Assembly (NCBI GenBank): GCA_947311845.1
Contig: CAMZMU010000020.1
Location: 40,918,489-40,982,488 of the forward strand
Source: Poa pratensis
Lineage: Eukaryota; Streptophyta; Magnoliopsida; Poales; Poaceae
Reading direction: 5' to 3'
DNA length: 64,000 nt
Positions 11,900 through 23,960 of the stretch are shown here, one piece after another (within the stretch, counting starts at the first letter, position 1; the number at the start of each line of letters is the position of its first letter). Position numbers and translations under genes: made by a program. The notes below the pieces were generated by a model. It did not search any database, was not told the origin of the DNA, and worked only from the letters and a program-made list of their open reading frames with translations.

Positions 11900-14800
11900 A
11901 ACGTCGCCAAGTTCTTCATCGATGGGAGAGGGCAAGCAACACAGAAGGACACACGGAGTTACCCAGGTTCAGGCCGCCCAGAGGCTAAAAGCCCTACTCC
12001 TGCATGTCTGGATTGAGAGGTTCATCATGGTGTAGTGTACAAGGGTTTTCTGAGGTGAACCCGGCAGAGTTTCGGCCGGAGGTAGACGAAGAGCAGATCC
12101 TGCCCTGGGGAGATCACCTCTCTCTCTACCTTCCGAACCCTAGTCTAGTCTTGCCTGAGCTCTAGCTTGCTTCTGTTCTCCCCTTTTCCCCCTCGGTGCC
12201 CGGTCCTCCTTTTATAAGCTAAGGGGATCCGACACGGGCACGCGAGAGGCATGAAGGGTCTTGGCGGAAAACCCCTCGGCGGTCCTTGGAGGAGACGTGG
12301 CGTCCTCTCCTCCAAGCATTCTCCGGAGGGTGGCGTGGTCGTCCGCCCTTGGAAAAGGTGGGACGGACAAAGCCTGTCCGCCCCACCAACTGCGCTCGTG
12401 GCAACGTCATCAGGGCACGGCCTTCATCTTGGCGCCCAAGTCTTCCACCAGCTTCCGGCGAGCTGGCGATCTTATCCTCTCGGTGGTACGGATGGAGGAC
12501 CCGAGGGCGCGCCTGGCCTCCTGCCGGGCGCACGTTCTCCGGGCGAGGGGTGACCCCGGAAGGTCGCCTGGTCCTTAGCCGCGGAGCCTTGCCGTCGAAC
12601 TTGTCGGGTGTCCTTCGGGCAGATGGGCTAACCCATCTGTTGTACTTGACTCCTTGCCTTGTCCATCTTCTCGGTGGGCCCCAGCGGGGGACCTGTAACA
12701 TCCCAAAAATATTAATCAGTATTATTATTCCAAAAATGAGAGCCAACAAATTTTTTTGTTGATTTTATGTGTTGTTTGTCAATTGTTGCTTGTGGTAATT
12801 AATTCTTGTTGCTTGTGTTGCTTGAATTAATAGAAAGAAAATGCAAAAGCAAAAGTGAAACAAGAAAAATAAAAAGTGACAAATAAGAAACTCAATAATG
12901 TTCCAAACAAAATTCAGAGGAATGGTATATGAAACCTCTCATTTACATTCTTATCACTTATCTCTTCCAAATAATATTTTACACCTATATTAAAAATTCA
13001 AAAGTAAAAACAATTGAAATAAAACAAAATGCAATAATTAAAACCCTATGAACAAAAATGATTCAAAACATTTTATTTTGTAAAGACAATTTTTGTGAAG
13101 CTTCTGCATGCTATGTGAAGGCTTCACAAATTTTCTTGAATTTTTATAAATAGGTTTAGTGCCCTAATTAAATCCTAGAAATGCTGCTGGAATTGAAAAG
13201 AAGAAAAAGAAGCAGAAGGACCTAGTTGTAAATGGAAAAGAAAGTCCAGGGGGCGTTCGGCGAAAACGTCGTCGTCTCCTACCCCTAGCTCCCCGTCACC
13301 GTCGCCGTGTCGCCGTGACCGTGCCCCGTCGTTTCCGCGCTCCCCAGGCCCCCCTTTGCCGCGCTCTCCCTCGCTCCCGTGCCTCTGCAGCCGCGGCGCC
13401 GCAGAGGAGAGCACTTACGCCCTCCCTCGCCTCGAATCAACCCCAGCGCCGCCGTGGCAGCCGCGGCGATGCCGGCCCAAATTCGCGCAGCCCTCTACAC
13501 CTTGACACGCACCGCTCGAGCCAGAGCTTCTAGAACGTGTCCGGACCCCGGTGAACGCCTAGTCTCCACGTCCCTCGCACCGCCGCGTCGGATGGAGGAG
13601 AAATATCTCGCCGGCAACGCCATGGACGCCGTCCGTGCACCTCGTCCACGATACGCCGCCCCCGCGCTATTTAAACCACCCCAAGCCTCTCTGGAAACTC
13701 CACGCCACTCTCTCGACCTCTCCCTCGCTCTAATTTCACCAGGGCACCGCCAGGAGGGCGTGCTCACTACCGCCACTGCCGCCGTCGAGGTCGGACATGG
13801 CCGCGACGCCACACCCTCCCATTCTCTCATCTCTGGCCCCTACTCTCTTCCTTATTATGAACACCGCACTCACCCGAGCCCTTTTCCCCTCTGTTTCATG
13901 CACAGACGCGCCCGCAGGAGCTCGCCGGAGTTCGTTGCCGTGGCCGTGGAAGTCCGACGCCTCGCCGCCGCCGCTACACGCCGTCCCAGCAAGTGCAACT
14001 CAGCCAGGAGTTTCCCCCAAGCCACCGCCGTCGATCTGCATCATCTCCGCGACCTCCCGAGCCCTCTAGGTGAGCCAACCATCCACCTCGCCGTCGCCGG
14101 AGCCACGGCGCCGCCCAGAAATGGTCGTCGCCGATGGACTCGAACGTGGGCCGTTGGATCTTGATCCAACGGCAGCGTACCCCTTTGTTTAGATGTTAGA
14201 CTGACACGCTGGCCCCACCCGTCAGCGTTTTATTAATTTCCACGCGCGCACTGTGTCGCTGACGTGTAGGTCCCACTAGTCAGAAATCTGAACATTATCC
14301 ATAACTCAAAATTCTGTTATTAAATTGAAATACTGAAAAACAGTACTGGACCTAACTTCAAAATTCAATATCTCGAGATTTAGGAATCCAAATAAATCAA
14401 ACTCAATTGTTCTGGAAAGCTTATGAAATTGTTTAACCAACCCAATTGGTCTCATGTCATTTAAATAAATCGTTAAATAGTGTTATTAAAAATACTACAG
14501 AAGGTTTAAATTCTAAACTTGTTTGTTTCTGATACTCTGTTAGTCTAAATAATTCCAAACTAATTTTGCTAGCTTAGTACTGCCATGTATTAGCTTCCCT
14601 AATTTCGGTAGAATTATTTGTGCAGTAGTAATTGTTTAGTATAAAGTTGAAGTTTAAACACCCTTCTGGACTCAAACATTTAATTATGTTAAATGGTTAA
14701 CCCAAATGAATTAGGACCAATTTTGTTAGGTCACATTTAGTCATGTTTAGTCACTACTAAAAGGATTTAATTTTTGAAGTAATAGAATTTAAATGATAGC

Positions 14801-16725
14801 CAAAACTTGATTATTAAGCTTCTGGATTCAAACAAATATGTAGGGAGTTTAGTAACTCCAATTGAACCAAATCAAATTGTGTTGTCTTCTACACATCAGT
14901 AGCTTTCCATAGAATTTTAGTTTATATTTTTGTGACCAACAGAACTCAAGTTGTGGAATTAAACGTGTTCAACAAGTTTCTACCATAATTTATAAGTAAT
15001 TAAATAATGTTTAAATCAATTATTTTGAAACCAAATTGTGTGGTTTGATGTGTGCAGTAGCTATTTGTGATGTTTATGGTTGTTATGTTGAGATGATTGT
15101 TTGTATAGCTTAGTGATTGTTTGCATTGTTTGTTTATTAATTAGACGAGAACGTTGTCGGATATATCGAGGAAGGAGAGTTTGCTGAAATTGAAGAACAA
15201 GAGCAAGGTCACTTTGCCGAGCAAGGCAAGCTATTCTCTGAGCTTGCACTACAAACATATGCATCTACTTTCATAACATGTTTTACTCTCAAGGCAAGAT
15301 TTATAAAACCCATTTCAAAAGTATATGGAAATTATTTTGCCACCTATGTAGAAATATAAGATAGTTATATCAAATTATAGGATGGGAAAAACAAATATGG
15401 TTTATTCAAAACTCCTTGCTATTACTTGTGAGATTATGAAATGCCGAGATGTCGGTGTTGCAATGGAGAAGTGGAAAAAATGGTGATGTTTATGAAAAAT
15501 GCAGAGTGTGTCCTTGTACTTACGTCAACCATCCGATACCCTGTGCGACCACATCTACCACATATAGGAAAAGGCTTAGTCCTGTAGTTTGCTCTTATTA
15601 GTATGGGATACCTCATCGACGGAGATGGCTCCGTTATGCATGAGGGGATGGTCCGAGGACCTACCCCCTGACCCGGGTCCTCACACAAGTTGGTGGGGAG
15701 GATAGAAGGTTCCACCATAAACCGCCGGACAAAACTATGAGTCCTCACACTTAGGGTTTCTGACGGGAAACTGGACTGGGTGTCGATGGAAAGTGTCATA
15801 TGGGAAGGATCCTATACTAGCATGAGCAAATAAGGGGCTATGGCCGGCGGCTTACTTCGCATACACCTGGTATGGCGAGACGTGGCAGACACGATGAGTT
15901 GCAGGATGGATGTGGGCTAAAAGCGTGCTACCTCTGCAGAGTGTTAAAACTATTCGAATAGCCGAGTCCTCGGATATGGACAGTTGGGAGGCCCTACTTT
16001 GACCATGTGCAAGTTTTTAAAAGACTTTGAGTTTTAAAAGAAAAATGAAGTGGAGAATGTTTCCTACACCTATACCAACGGATCGGTATGAGGTGGTTGG
16101 ATGAAAGTGGACCATGACGGGCTATGGTCGGAAAAAGGAGGAGTTTTGGAGAAACAGATAAAATGGTGATTTCTTTAAAAATGGTTATAAAACTCTTCTT
16201 ACCTTTTTCAATAAAGATATAGAGATGTTTAAAATAGATAAAAGTTGTCCATTAAGTTAAAACTAGTGCATACTCATGTTGGGGTAGTTTGCGAGTACAT
16301 TCAAATGTACTCATATTGGTTTCGTCCCTGGCTATTGTCCTAGCCAGACTACGAGGAGGAGCACTACGCCGAGCAGGAGTATGGCGACTTCTATGCGAAC
16401 TAAGGATCTCCACAAGTCAGCTGCCTGTTGGGTTGTCATCGTTAGAATATGATGTCTACTACGCCGTAGCTTCCGCTGATATTTTGGTTTGGCCCATGAA
16501 GGCACCTATGTAAGACTTGGTCTAAATGACCATTTATGTAAGACTTTTAATTCGGTATTGTAATGGATGTAAACTTTGGTATCCAATTCGGATTATGTGC
16601 AACGACAGACTGATCACGGGATCGTTGTGTTAAGCATAATCGGGTATTTCGGACAGCTAGTCCGGGGTCCCCACAGGATCCACTTTGGCAGCATCAGGGG
16701 AACCCCATGTTCCACTGCTGCGACA
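11900..16725 (-). mobile_element. 3' LTR of element M1 (split by a solo LTR)
   Basis: The right border is CGACA at 16721-16725, next to a reverse-complement polypurine tract (GTAGCCCCCAGG, from 16726). The two halves are 16676-16725 and about 11900-12693, some 0.85 kb in all. A minus-strand TATA box (TATAAAAG, 12209-12216) and a stretch at about 11945-12000 resembling the transcription-start region of other Tat LTRs here support minus orientation. The left terminus is uncertain because no clear TG start is visible between 11840 and 11920. Confidence 0.6.
12694..16675 (+). mobile_element. Solo LTR of a Tekay-like Gypsy element
   Basis: The unit begins TGTAACATCCC (12694) and ends GGGGTCCCCACA (16664-16675), giving a TG...CA pair with inverted CCC/GGG-rich ends. 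Neither a primer site nor a polypurine tract adjoins, and both flanks are M1 LTR sequence. The flanking five bases are GGACC (12689-12693) and GGATC (16676-16680), a target duplication with one mismatch. At 3982 bp it is long, as is usual for this lineage. Frames inside the GC-rich block (13175-14164) are composition-driven. A perfect 10-bp inverted repeat sits at 14151-14172. Confidence 0.8.
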
Positions 16726-16737
16726 GTAGCCCCCAGG
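16726..16737 (-). other. Polypurine tract of element M1
   Basis: The minus strand reads CCTGGGGGCTAC directly before the LTR border at 16725. Purine-rich tracts at this place prime plus-strand DNA synthesis in LTR retrotransposons. P1 and M2 have similar GGGGGCTA-type tracts. Confidence 0.6.
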
Positions 16738-16953
16738 CATGGTCCCGGCGGCTCTTGCTTCAGCTGCTGTCGGGGCTATGGCCAAAGAGTTGGCCAAAGT
16801 GGGTACCCGGTGCATCGCTTTCCTTGCTTCGGCCCATCAGCCGTCGTGATGGTCTTGGAGTTATTCCGCTCGGGGGAATAACTGTGTTTGCCTCCTCGAT
16901 TCCCGCTGCGGGGAAGCCGTGAAGACGGCTGGAGAGAGAAACGCTCCGCGCGC

Positions 16954-16961
16954 TATAAAAG
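16954..16961 (+). promoter_or_regulatory. TATA box for the antisense B3-like ORF of M1
   Basis: TATAAAAG lies 74 bases upstream of the ATG at 17035, on the strand opposite M1 gag-pol. It suggests that the antisense ORF has its own promoter. Confidence 0.55.
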
Positions 16962-17034
16962 CGGACGAACGCCTCTCAAGTCCCCATCTTCTTCTTCCTT
17001 GATCCACCTCTCCCTTCCCAGGCCAACAACTCCA

Positions 17035-17631
17035 ATGGCGAGAGGAAAGAGAGGAGTGGGACGTCCTCGTGCTTCGGCCCCAACGGAGAGAAGCTCCGGT
17101 GGTCGCGGAAGCACCGCCTCAAGAGGGCGAGCGAAGCGAGGCGGTGGAGGTAGAGGGACCATGGGGCGCGGAAGAACTCCTTCTCCGCCCCCACGGGCTA
17201 CAATCCGCACGAGCTTCGCGCCCTTCGAGTTCATCCTGGATCTGCGCCGCAAGATCCGCAGCCGGATTGTCCTTCCGGACTCCTTTGCGATGGCGATGGA
17301 GAGCAACAAGCCTCCGGGCTTGTGGCTGCAGGTGGAAGGCTGTCCCAATGGCCCCTCCTGGATCTCGGTGGAGTACACCATCGACGACTCCATGCTCCTT
17401 GGTTAGGGGTGGAAGTCATTCGCCCGCTCCCGCCGCATGACCCGGGGGCAATATCTTGCCTGCAAGTATGACGGAGACGCCACACTCGCCGGGAAGATCT
17501 TCCGTGCTGCAGGAGGGCGCGTGGAATGCTGCGCCGAGAGTGAGAGCAGCAGCGGCTCCGGCTCCTTCGACGAGGATGAAGATGAGGAAAACTCATCTAG
17601 CATCAAAGCCGAGGAGAGCTCGCTTTCCTGA
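17035..17631 (+). pseudogene. B3-domain-like ORF on the antisense strand of element M1, one nonsense codon
   Basis: The frame encodes about 198 residues: an Arg/Gly/Ser-rich basic N terminus (residues 1-60), a B3 DNA-binding-like domain (about 75-165) and an acidic, Ser/Glu-rich C terminus. B3-like features in order are RIVLPDSFAMAM, EGCPNGPSWISVEY, GWKSFA and YDGDATLAGKIF, which follow the strand pattern of REM-type B3 domains in plants. A TAG at 17404-17406 sits exactly where the family has a residue between LG and GWK; the frame then continues without a shift to the stop at 17629-17631. B3 domains bind DNA in nuclear regulators, but what such a protein does in a retrotransposon is unknown. 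The start is the first ATG after the TATA box. It lies between the M1 pol end and 3' LTR, antisense to pol. Confidence 0.7.
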
Positions 17632-17937
17632 GGGCAAATGGCTTCAAGACGGCGGTCCTGAAGATGGCCTTGACCTCCGTCTTGGCCGCCTCGTCGACGT
17701 ACTTCTGGAAGTAGCGTCTTCCATTGTACAGTGGTGCTCCTCGCTTGCCGAGAGCCAATCTTTTTGTTTGTAAAATTTAGCTCCTGCTGTAGATCTTGAA
17801 ATGAAGAAGAACTTGTTCTCCTTTTTGTCTCTTGGTCTTCGTGTCGTACTTGAAGTGAATGGGAGCGGTTTTTCGCCAAATGCGCCCCATTAACGCGGCA
17901 ACCGTAGCGCCAAGGGGTAGGTGGAGCGTGGGAGGCC

Positions 17938-17945
17938 TATAAAAG
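17938..17945 (+). promoter_or_regulatory. TATA box for the second antisense ORF of M1
   Basis: TATAAAAG lies 83 bases before the ATG at 18021, in the same orientation as the first antisense unit. Two TATA boxes about 1 kb apart suggest two separate antisense transcripts. Confidence 0.5.
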
Positions 17946-18020
17946 GCCCTCCAACTCCAACTCCCTTGACACATCTTCTCGCCTTGCTCCTTCCTCTTCT
18001 CCTCCATAGATCGCAGAGCA

Positions 18021-18530
18021 ATGTCTGGAGAGGAGGAGATGTCCCTATCCGACGTGTCGATGGCGGAATCGGCCTTCCGTAGCGCGGCGGTGGCTCCCAA
18101 CGGAGCTGGGGCCCGAGCCGCCGAGGAAGGCGAAGCTGTGTCTTGTCGTACCGTTGCTCAGAATCTCGCCCGCCTAGCGGCCGTCTCCGGTCCTGCTGCT
18201 CAAGAGGAAGCTCGGGTTAGAGCAATCCGCAGGGCATACCTGTGGTCCGTTCTGAGAGAGAGGACAGCTGGGATCCCGGAGTTGTCCCAACTCATGGCTG
18301 AACTCGAGGCCATAGAGCAGGTGATCACTCTAACTTTTCGTCTTTTCTGTTAATCAAACTTGAGCTTGACTTGGCCTATCTTCCTGCTTCAGGCTGAGAG
18401 TCAGTCCATGGGTGAGCTGGCGGACGGGATCTTCCGGGTCTTTGGTCGGGGAGTGCCCGGGTGGGCTGCCAGGGCTCTCGCCCATGAGACGCCTGAAAAA
18501 GTCCTGCGCGGGTGCACTCTCTTTCCCTAG
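18021..18530 (+). CDS. Two-exon antisense ORF of element M1, function unknown
   Basis: Exon 1 is 18021-18320, the intron 18321-18392 (GT...AG with a pyrimidine-rich end) and exon 2 18393-18530. The joined frame is open and encodes 145 residues with no lesion. The N terminus is acidic and Ser-rich (MSGEEEMSLSD). The middle is Ala/Glu/Arg-rich and predicted helical (around AQNLARLAAVSG and AYLWSVLRERTAG), and the C-terminal exon contains GIFRVFGRGVPGWAARAL. I do not recognise a family. It could be a second product of the M1 antisense region or a 3' part of a larger spliced gene including the B3-like ORF. The splice sites are a reading, not proven. Confidence 0.55.
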
Positions 18531-18938
18531 GCGTCCCCGGGAATCAAGAGCTTACCCGGCAAAGAAAACAAAGCAGAAGACAAGTCTGCACAGCCAGTGA
18601 CCCTGGACTGGCCTTAGTGGCATAGGCTTATTATGTAATCAAGAATTTGCACAACTGAATGTAATTCAGAATTGTAATTCAGATGAATGCAACCTAGACT
18701 CAACTCCCGCGGTCATGTCCCAAATCTTCCTTTGCACTAACGCGCTGTCAAGTTTTCAGAGGAGATCCCTTAGGTGCCAGATACCCTGACTGTCTGCACA
18801 CAGTAGTAGTACCCCTAAGAGCGCTATACCTTCCGGGTGCCTGACTCCACTGTCCACAGGTACTTGGCCAGAGGGAAACAGACCGTTCGCTGGGGTGGTA
18901 GCATTACCCCCGCAAAGGCTCTCATCAACTATCAAGCA
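18531..18938 (-). other. Non-coding 3' region of M1, left of the P1 insertion
   Basis: About 400 bases with no convincing frame. It ends with AAGCA (18934-18938), the left copy of the P1 target duplication. The corresponding sequence resumes at 32094. Confidence 0.6.
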
Positions 18939-20072
18939 TGTCGGCCCAGTGGAAACCAGGGTACCATGGGCCGGCCTGCCACAGCCCTCGACGCTCCGCG
19001 GGAAATTCTGCTAAGGACCAGGCGTTCAGCCTGGCGAGCCTCGCGAGGGACTTTTCCCCTCGCGAGGATTTCTTCACTCGGCTGAGCATTTCTGCTAAGG
19101 ACCAGACGCTCAGCCTAAGGGGCCTCGAGAGGGACTTCTCCCTCGGGAGGGCCTCACCTGTCCAGAAAACCACCAAGTCCTGGCGCACCTCCGCGCCACC
19201 CTCGCGAGCCCTCCCTCGTGAGGCGTCAACTACAGAACCCTGGCGAGGCTCCAGGCCCTCGCGGGGTTCCTTCAAGAGGAAGCAAGCTCCTGCACCCGCT
19301 GCAGAGCGCACATGGTCTCTGCACCCGCCGCAGAGTGACGCGCGCGTCTGCGCGCGATGACGACGACGCCGCAGTTGCTGTTTTCGTGTATAAAGCAGTC
19401 AACAAAGATGGGGCAAGCAAAGCGGACTCCAAGGATTGCCATTTTGGTGATAAAGCGGCCGGCCGCCGCTACGCTCCAAGCGCGACGTCACCGTGGGGCA
19501 CGCCACAGGACTCTGCAGTGCCAGCCCACCGTCCTGGATGGACGGTGGCTTTTTCTGCCAAGACGATGTGCTCTCTGCCATGGACCGCGTTCATGGACAC
19601 CCCCGACGCTGTGCACTGTGTTCCACCTTTGCCACCATGTGGATTTCCCTTCCCGCCTGTAATTTTCGGGGAAGAGGACCGAGGCAGTATATAAGGAGGC
19701 AGCGTACGACCAAGGAGGGGGATCCCGCATTCGCCAACTCATTCCACACTCAAGCAGCTACGTCTGAAGGAGAAGACGGAGCTCATTCCACCATAGTCCA
19801 CCATAGCCATAGTTGTGCCCTCAGCAAGCACCTTGTACTGTGAACCTCTCCAAGCAGTGCAATACATCTTAAGGACGTAGGGTCTTTACACCTCGCGGTG
19901 GGCCTGAACCTGGGTAGCGGCTCGTGTTCCTTCTCTGTCGTGATGTTCCTCACCGAGCTCGACGAGCACCGTCGCCGAGGTTGTTGAGGATTTGTTTGAC
20001 GTTGTGTTCAGCCCCTTACTCGATTCCTGGCATTTGAGAGACACCCCTAGTTCCTGGGACTAGTCTCCGACA
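18939..20072 (+). repeat. 5' LTR of P1
   Basis: It starts TGTCGGCCCAG and ends TCTCCGACA, with TGTCG/CGACA terminal inverted repeats. A TATA box (TATATAAG) is at 19688-19695. Frames across it, such as 18938-19360 and 19218-19694, are not genes; the same frames recur in the 3' LTR. Confidence 0.92.
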
Positions 20073-20074
20073 TT

Positions 20075-20092
20075 TGGCGCCAGGTAGGGGGC
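20075..20092 (+). other. Primer binding site of P1
   Basis: TGGCGCCAGGTAGGGGGC follows the 5' LTR after two bases. Primer sites opening TGGCGCC are usual in Tat-type plant elements, so the site confirms orientation and LTR border. Confidence 0.8.
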
Positions 20093-20129
20093 TGAGGCGC
20101 GTCTTCAACTTCTTTAACCTCTCCGCGCC

Positions 20130-22503
20130 ATGACTGACACGCGAGCTGCGCGTCTCGCGAGACGGACGTCTGGCAGAGCCAACACCGAGCCCGCCACCAA
20201 CAACAACCCGCGTGGTCGCCCGCGCACCAACCGCGCTTCAGAGCGCAACGCCGAGCCGCGCGTCGAGCACCCTGAGGACGACGGCGGCAACGGCAGCGGC
20301 AACGACGGCGGCAACGACGACGACGGCGACAGAGCTACCTCCCAGCACCCGTCCAGGCGCGAGAGAGCCTCCTCGCAGAGCCGGGTGGCGCCTAGTCCAG
20401 CCACTGCACTACTGATGGCGCAGGAGCTGCTGCGTACCGCCCAACACAGGCGGGCCATGACAACTGGCTCGGGCGTATCGAGGAGCTCATCAACGCCGCC
20501 GCCGTTCCTGCCACACCCACTGCAGCACCAGCGCCTTCTCGCTCGCTGGTGCGCCACTCCGGACGCGAGGGGAACATAGCGCACGACGCTCCTCCTCCCC
20601 CTCCGCCTCCACCACCTCCTCCAGCTGCAGCTCCGGCAGCAAACCACGCGCCGCGTCGCACGCATCCTCGCCGCACGACTGCCAGATTGTGCAGCGAACT
20701 CCAGCGGATGCGCGCGTGGAGATCGAGTGCCAGAGGGACCGCCACAACCGCGTCGTCCAGGAGATTGCTGCTGCAGGCCGCCAGAACCGCGGCGCGCTCG
20801 CTGGTGGCGCTGTGACATACGCCACGGGCTGCACCGCCTTTACCCGCAACCTGCGCCGCGTCGTCTGGCCGGTGAAGTTCAAGCCGGACTCCCCCCGCAC
20901 TACGACGGCAGGACCAACCCTCTGGAGTTCCTGCAGCTCTACACCGTCTCCATCCAGCCGCGGGAGGCGACGACAAGGTGATGGCCAACTGGCTCTCCAT
21001 GGCGCTCAAGGACTCCGCGCTCTCGTGACTCATGAACCTCTCCGAGAACACCATCGACACGTGGGAGGACCTCTGCAAGGTCTTCGTTGCCAACTTCAAG
21101 GACACCTATGAGCGCGCACTCACCTACAACGACCTTCGCGCGGTGCGCCAGAAGCCTGACGAGACCCTCCGCAGATACATCCAGCGCTTCAGCCAGGTCC
21201 GCAACAAGATTCCGAACATCCCGGACTCGCACGTCATCTCCGCCTTCAGGGAGGAGTCACCAACCGCCGGATGCTCGAGAAGCTCGGCATCCACGACACC
21301 CTCACCTCAGTGGTGAAGCTCTTCGATCTGGCTGACAAGTGCGCCAAGGCTGAAGAGGGCCTCCTCTTCGTCAAGAAGGAAGCGGAGGAAGACCCTCCTG
21401 AGGGGTCCAGGAGCAGGAACAAGCCTGTCGAGAAGCGCAAGACCACCGCCATCCTCGCGGCAGAGCCTGACGCCAAGCAGCCTCGCGAGGCTTCTCCGGC
21501 GGCTGATGAGAAGAAAGTGGACAATCGCCCGTTCTGCATCTACCACAACAGGCACAACCACGCTACTGAAGACTGCTGGGAGCTCAAACAGCTCAGCAAG
21601 GAGCGCGAGAAGAACCAAGGCCGCGGCGGCCGCGGCGGAGGCCGTGGTGGCCGCGGAGGCGGGCGCCACAACTTCCAGCAGAGGGCTCGGGGGAACAACA
21701 CCGGCCAAAACGGCAATCTCCCCGACGAGAACCCTGGGGGCTACCAGGCCCCTCAGGGGGCAGTAGCGTGCATCCTCGGCGGGTCTCAGGCGCCCAAGTC
21801 CAACAACCACTTCAAGCAATTCTCTCGCGAGGTCAACGCCGCGCTTCCAGGGATTGAGGTATCCCAGCCCCTCAAGTGGTCGCAGTACACCATCGCCTTC
21901 GACTCCAAGGACCACCCCAAGTCAACCAAGGCTGTTGGCACCATCCCTCTGGTGTGCACTCCCATCATCAACAACATCGCCGTCGCCAAGACGCTCATAG
22001 ATGGGGGTGCAGGCTTGAACGTCATCTCTGTCGAGACCTTCGAGCAGCTTCAAGTGCCATACGAGTGGCCCTCTAGGCCCTTCACGGGGGTGACAAGTGG
22101 CTCTACCATACCTATGGGGCAGGTGAGGCTCGCGGTCACCTTCGGCACGCCGCAGAACTACCGCACCGAGCAGATCGACTTCGACGTCGCGCACATTGGC
22201 CTGCCCTACAACGCCATCCTCGGCTACCCCGCCCTCGCGAAGTTCATGGCCGTCACTCACCATGCGTACAACATCGTCAAGCTTCCAGGCAGCGGCGGCA
22301 CCATCTCCATCCACGGTCAAGTCCAGGACGCAATGCGCTCTGTCGAGACCGCCTACAAGGCCGCTGCCGTGGCATTCCCTGCTGACGAGGACATGGAGCC
22401 CCTCGAGAGGCCCGCGAAGAAGAAGCAGCTGTTTTCACAGGAGCAGGCAGCCACGAAGAAGGTGTCGCAGACGCCAGCGGCTCGGGGGCTAGCGTCACCA
22501 TAG
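20130..22503 (+). pseudogene. P1 gag-protease region, frameshifted
   Basis: The frame starts at ATG 20130 with a disordered, Asn/Asp/Gly-rich N terminus, then a proline run (about 20590-20630). The capsid-like core contains TNPLEFLQLYTVSIQ and DTWEDLCKVFVANFKDTYE. The longest open part, 21271-22503 (410 residues), holds a Cys/His cluster CIYHNRHNHATEDC, an Arg/Gly-rich nucleic-acid-binding tract and an aspartic protease whose active-site segment reads TLIDGGAGLNVIS, the DGGA form seen in Tat elements. Frame changes are needed near 20440, 20690, 20890 and 21250, and an in-frame stop follows SALS near 21027. Gag would form the particle, and the protease would process gag-pol. Confidence 0.8.
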
Positions 22504-23960
22504 GCGCTGGCTTGCCTCCCAAATAGGAAAGCGCGCTCGTCGCCTTCCTCAGGGCAAACTCTGACATGTTCGCATGGACACCGTCAGAGATGTCCGGAGT
22601 ACCGAGGGAGGTGATCGAGCACCACTTAGCCGTGTGTCCAAACGCACGCCCCGTGAAGCAGAAAGCACGGCGCCAGGCGCCAGAGAAGCAAGAGTTCATC
22701 ATCAAGGAAGTAGAGAAGTTGAAAGAAGCACACATAATCCGAGAAGTTCCACACCCCACATGGCTCTCCAACACGGTGGTCGTCCCAAGCACACCGGGGG
22801 CGGCAGGCTCTGCATCGACTACACCGACCTCAACAAGGCCTGCCCCAAGGACCCGTACCCCATGCCTCGAATAGACCAGATTGTGGACTCCACCGCCGGC
22901 TGCGACCTCCTCTGTTTTCTGGATGCCTTCTCAGGCTACCACCAGATCAAGATGGCGAAGGAGGATGAGGAGAAGACAGCATTTCTCACCCCTTGTGGTG
23001 TGTATTGCTACGTCTGCATGCCCTTTGGCCTGAAGAACGCCGGTGCCACCTTCCAGAGGCTCATGAGGAAGGCCTTGGGGGCTCAGATGGGAGAAACGCA
23101 GAAGCCTACGTCGACGACATCGTGGTCAAGACTCGCGAAGAGCACACCCTCATGGAGGACCTCGAGGAGACCTTTGCCAGCCTGCGCAAGGTGAACATCA
23201 AGTTGAACCCCGCCAAGTGCGTCTTCGGGGTACCATCAGGCAAACTCCTCGGGTTCCTAGTGTCCACCGCGGCATAGAAGCAAATCCTGACAAGATCAAG
23301 GCCATAGAAGAAATGCAGCCACCTCGTCGCCTCAAGGACATGCAGCGCTTGGCGGGATGCATGGCCAGCCTAGGCCGTTTCATCTCCAAGTTCGGCGAGA
23401 GGGCCTGCCATTTTTCAAGATCATGAAGCGGTCTGGCACGTTCAAGTGGACACCGGAGGCGGACAAAGCATTTGAAGACCTGAAGAAGTACTTGGCTAGC
23501 CCACCTGTCATGGTTGCCCCAAGGCCCGAGCATCTGAAGCTGTACCTGTCAGCCACTCCACAAACAGTAAGCGCGGCCTTGGTGGCAGAAAGGGAAGAGC
23601 CAGTCCTCGCCAAGAAGGACACAGCCACGCCAAGCCCAGATCCCCCCGATAAGGAAGCACCCTCTCAGGCCCGAGCCCATGTCGAGCCCGCGCAACCAGA
23701 AGGCACCCTCGCCGAGGGTTCGCCTCAAGAGAGCCTCGACAAGGTTCCCGAGGAGCCCAGTGCTGCATCTCCATCGACAACGCTCGTCGAGCATCCCGTC
23801 TACTTCGTCAGCACGGTGCTGCGGGACGCTCGCGAGCGATACACCATGCAGCAGAAGCTCCTCCTCGCGCTCCTCATCGCTTCCAGGAAGCTGCGCCACT
23901 ACTTCCAGGGCCACCCCATCACGGTGGTCACATCATTCCCTCTGGAGCAATCCTGCGCAA
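22504..23960 (+). pseudogene. P1 reverse transcriptase and first RNase H, frameshifted
   Basis: RT motifs appear in order in shifting frames: LCIDYTDLNKACPKDPYP, CFLDAFSGYHQIKM, MPFGLKNAGATFQRLM, the catalytic YVDDIV near 23120 and GFLVS near 23255. They are followed by the RNase H entry FKWTPEADKAFEDLKK (about 23448-23495) and a Pro/Glu-rich insert. A stop occurs early (CCCAAATAG, near 22520), and frame changes occur near 22795, 23090, 23275, 23410 and 23955. This region would copy the RNA into DNA and remove the RNA strand. Each fragment is well conserved, so most breaks look like single-base indels. Confidence 0.82.

Noticed and set aside
12219..12762. ORFs of 176 and 158 residues on opposite strands
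   Set aside because: They cover the M1 LTR and run over the solo LTR border at 12694.
13379..14164. 261-residue plus-strand ORF in GC-rich DNA
   Set aside because: Lies inside the solo LTR; Pro/Arg/Ala-rich content on both strands reflects base composition and no domain is visible.
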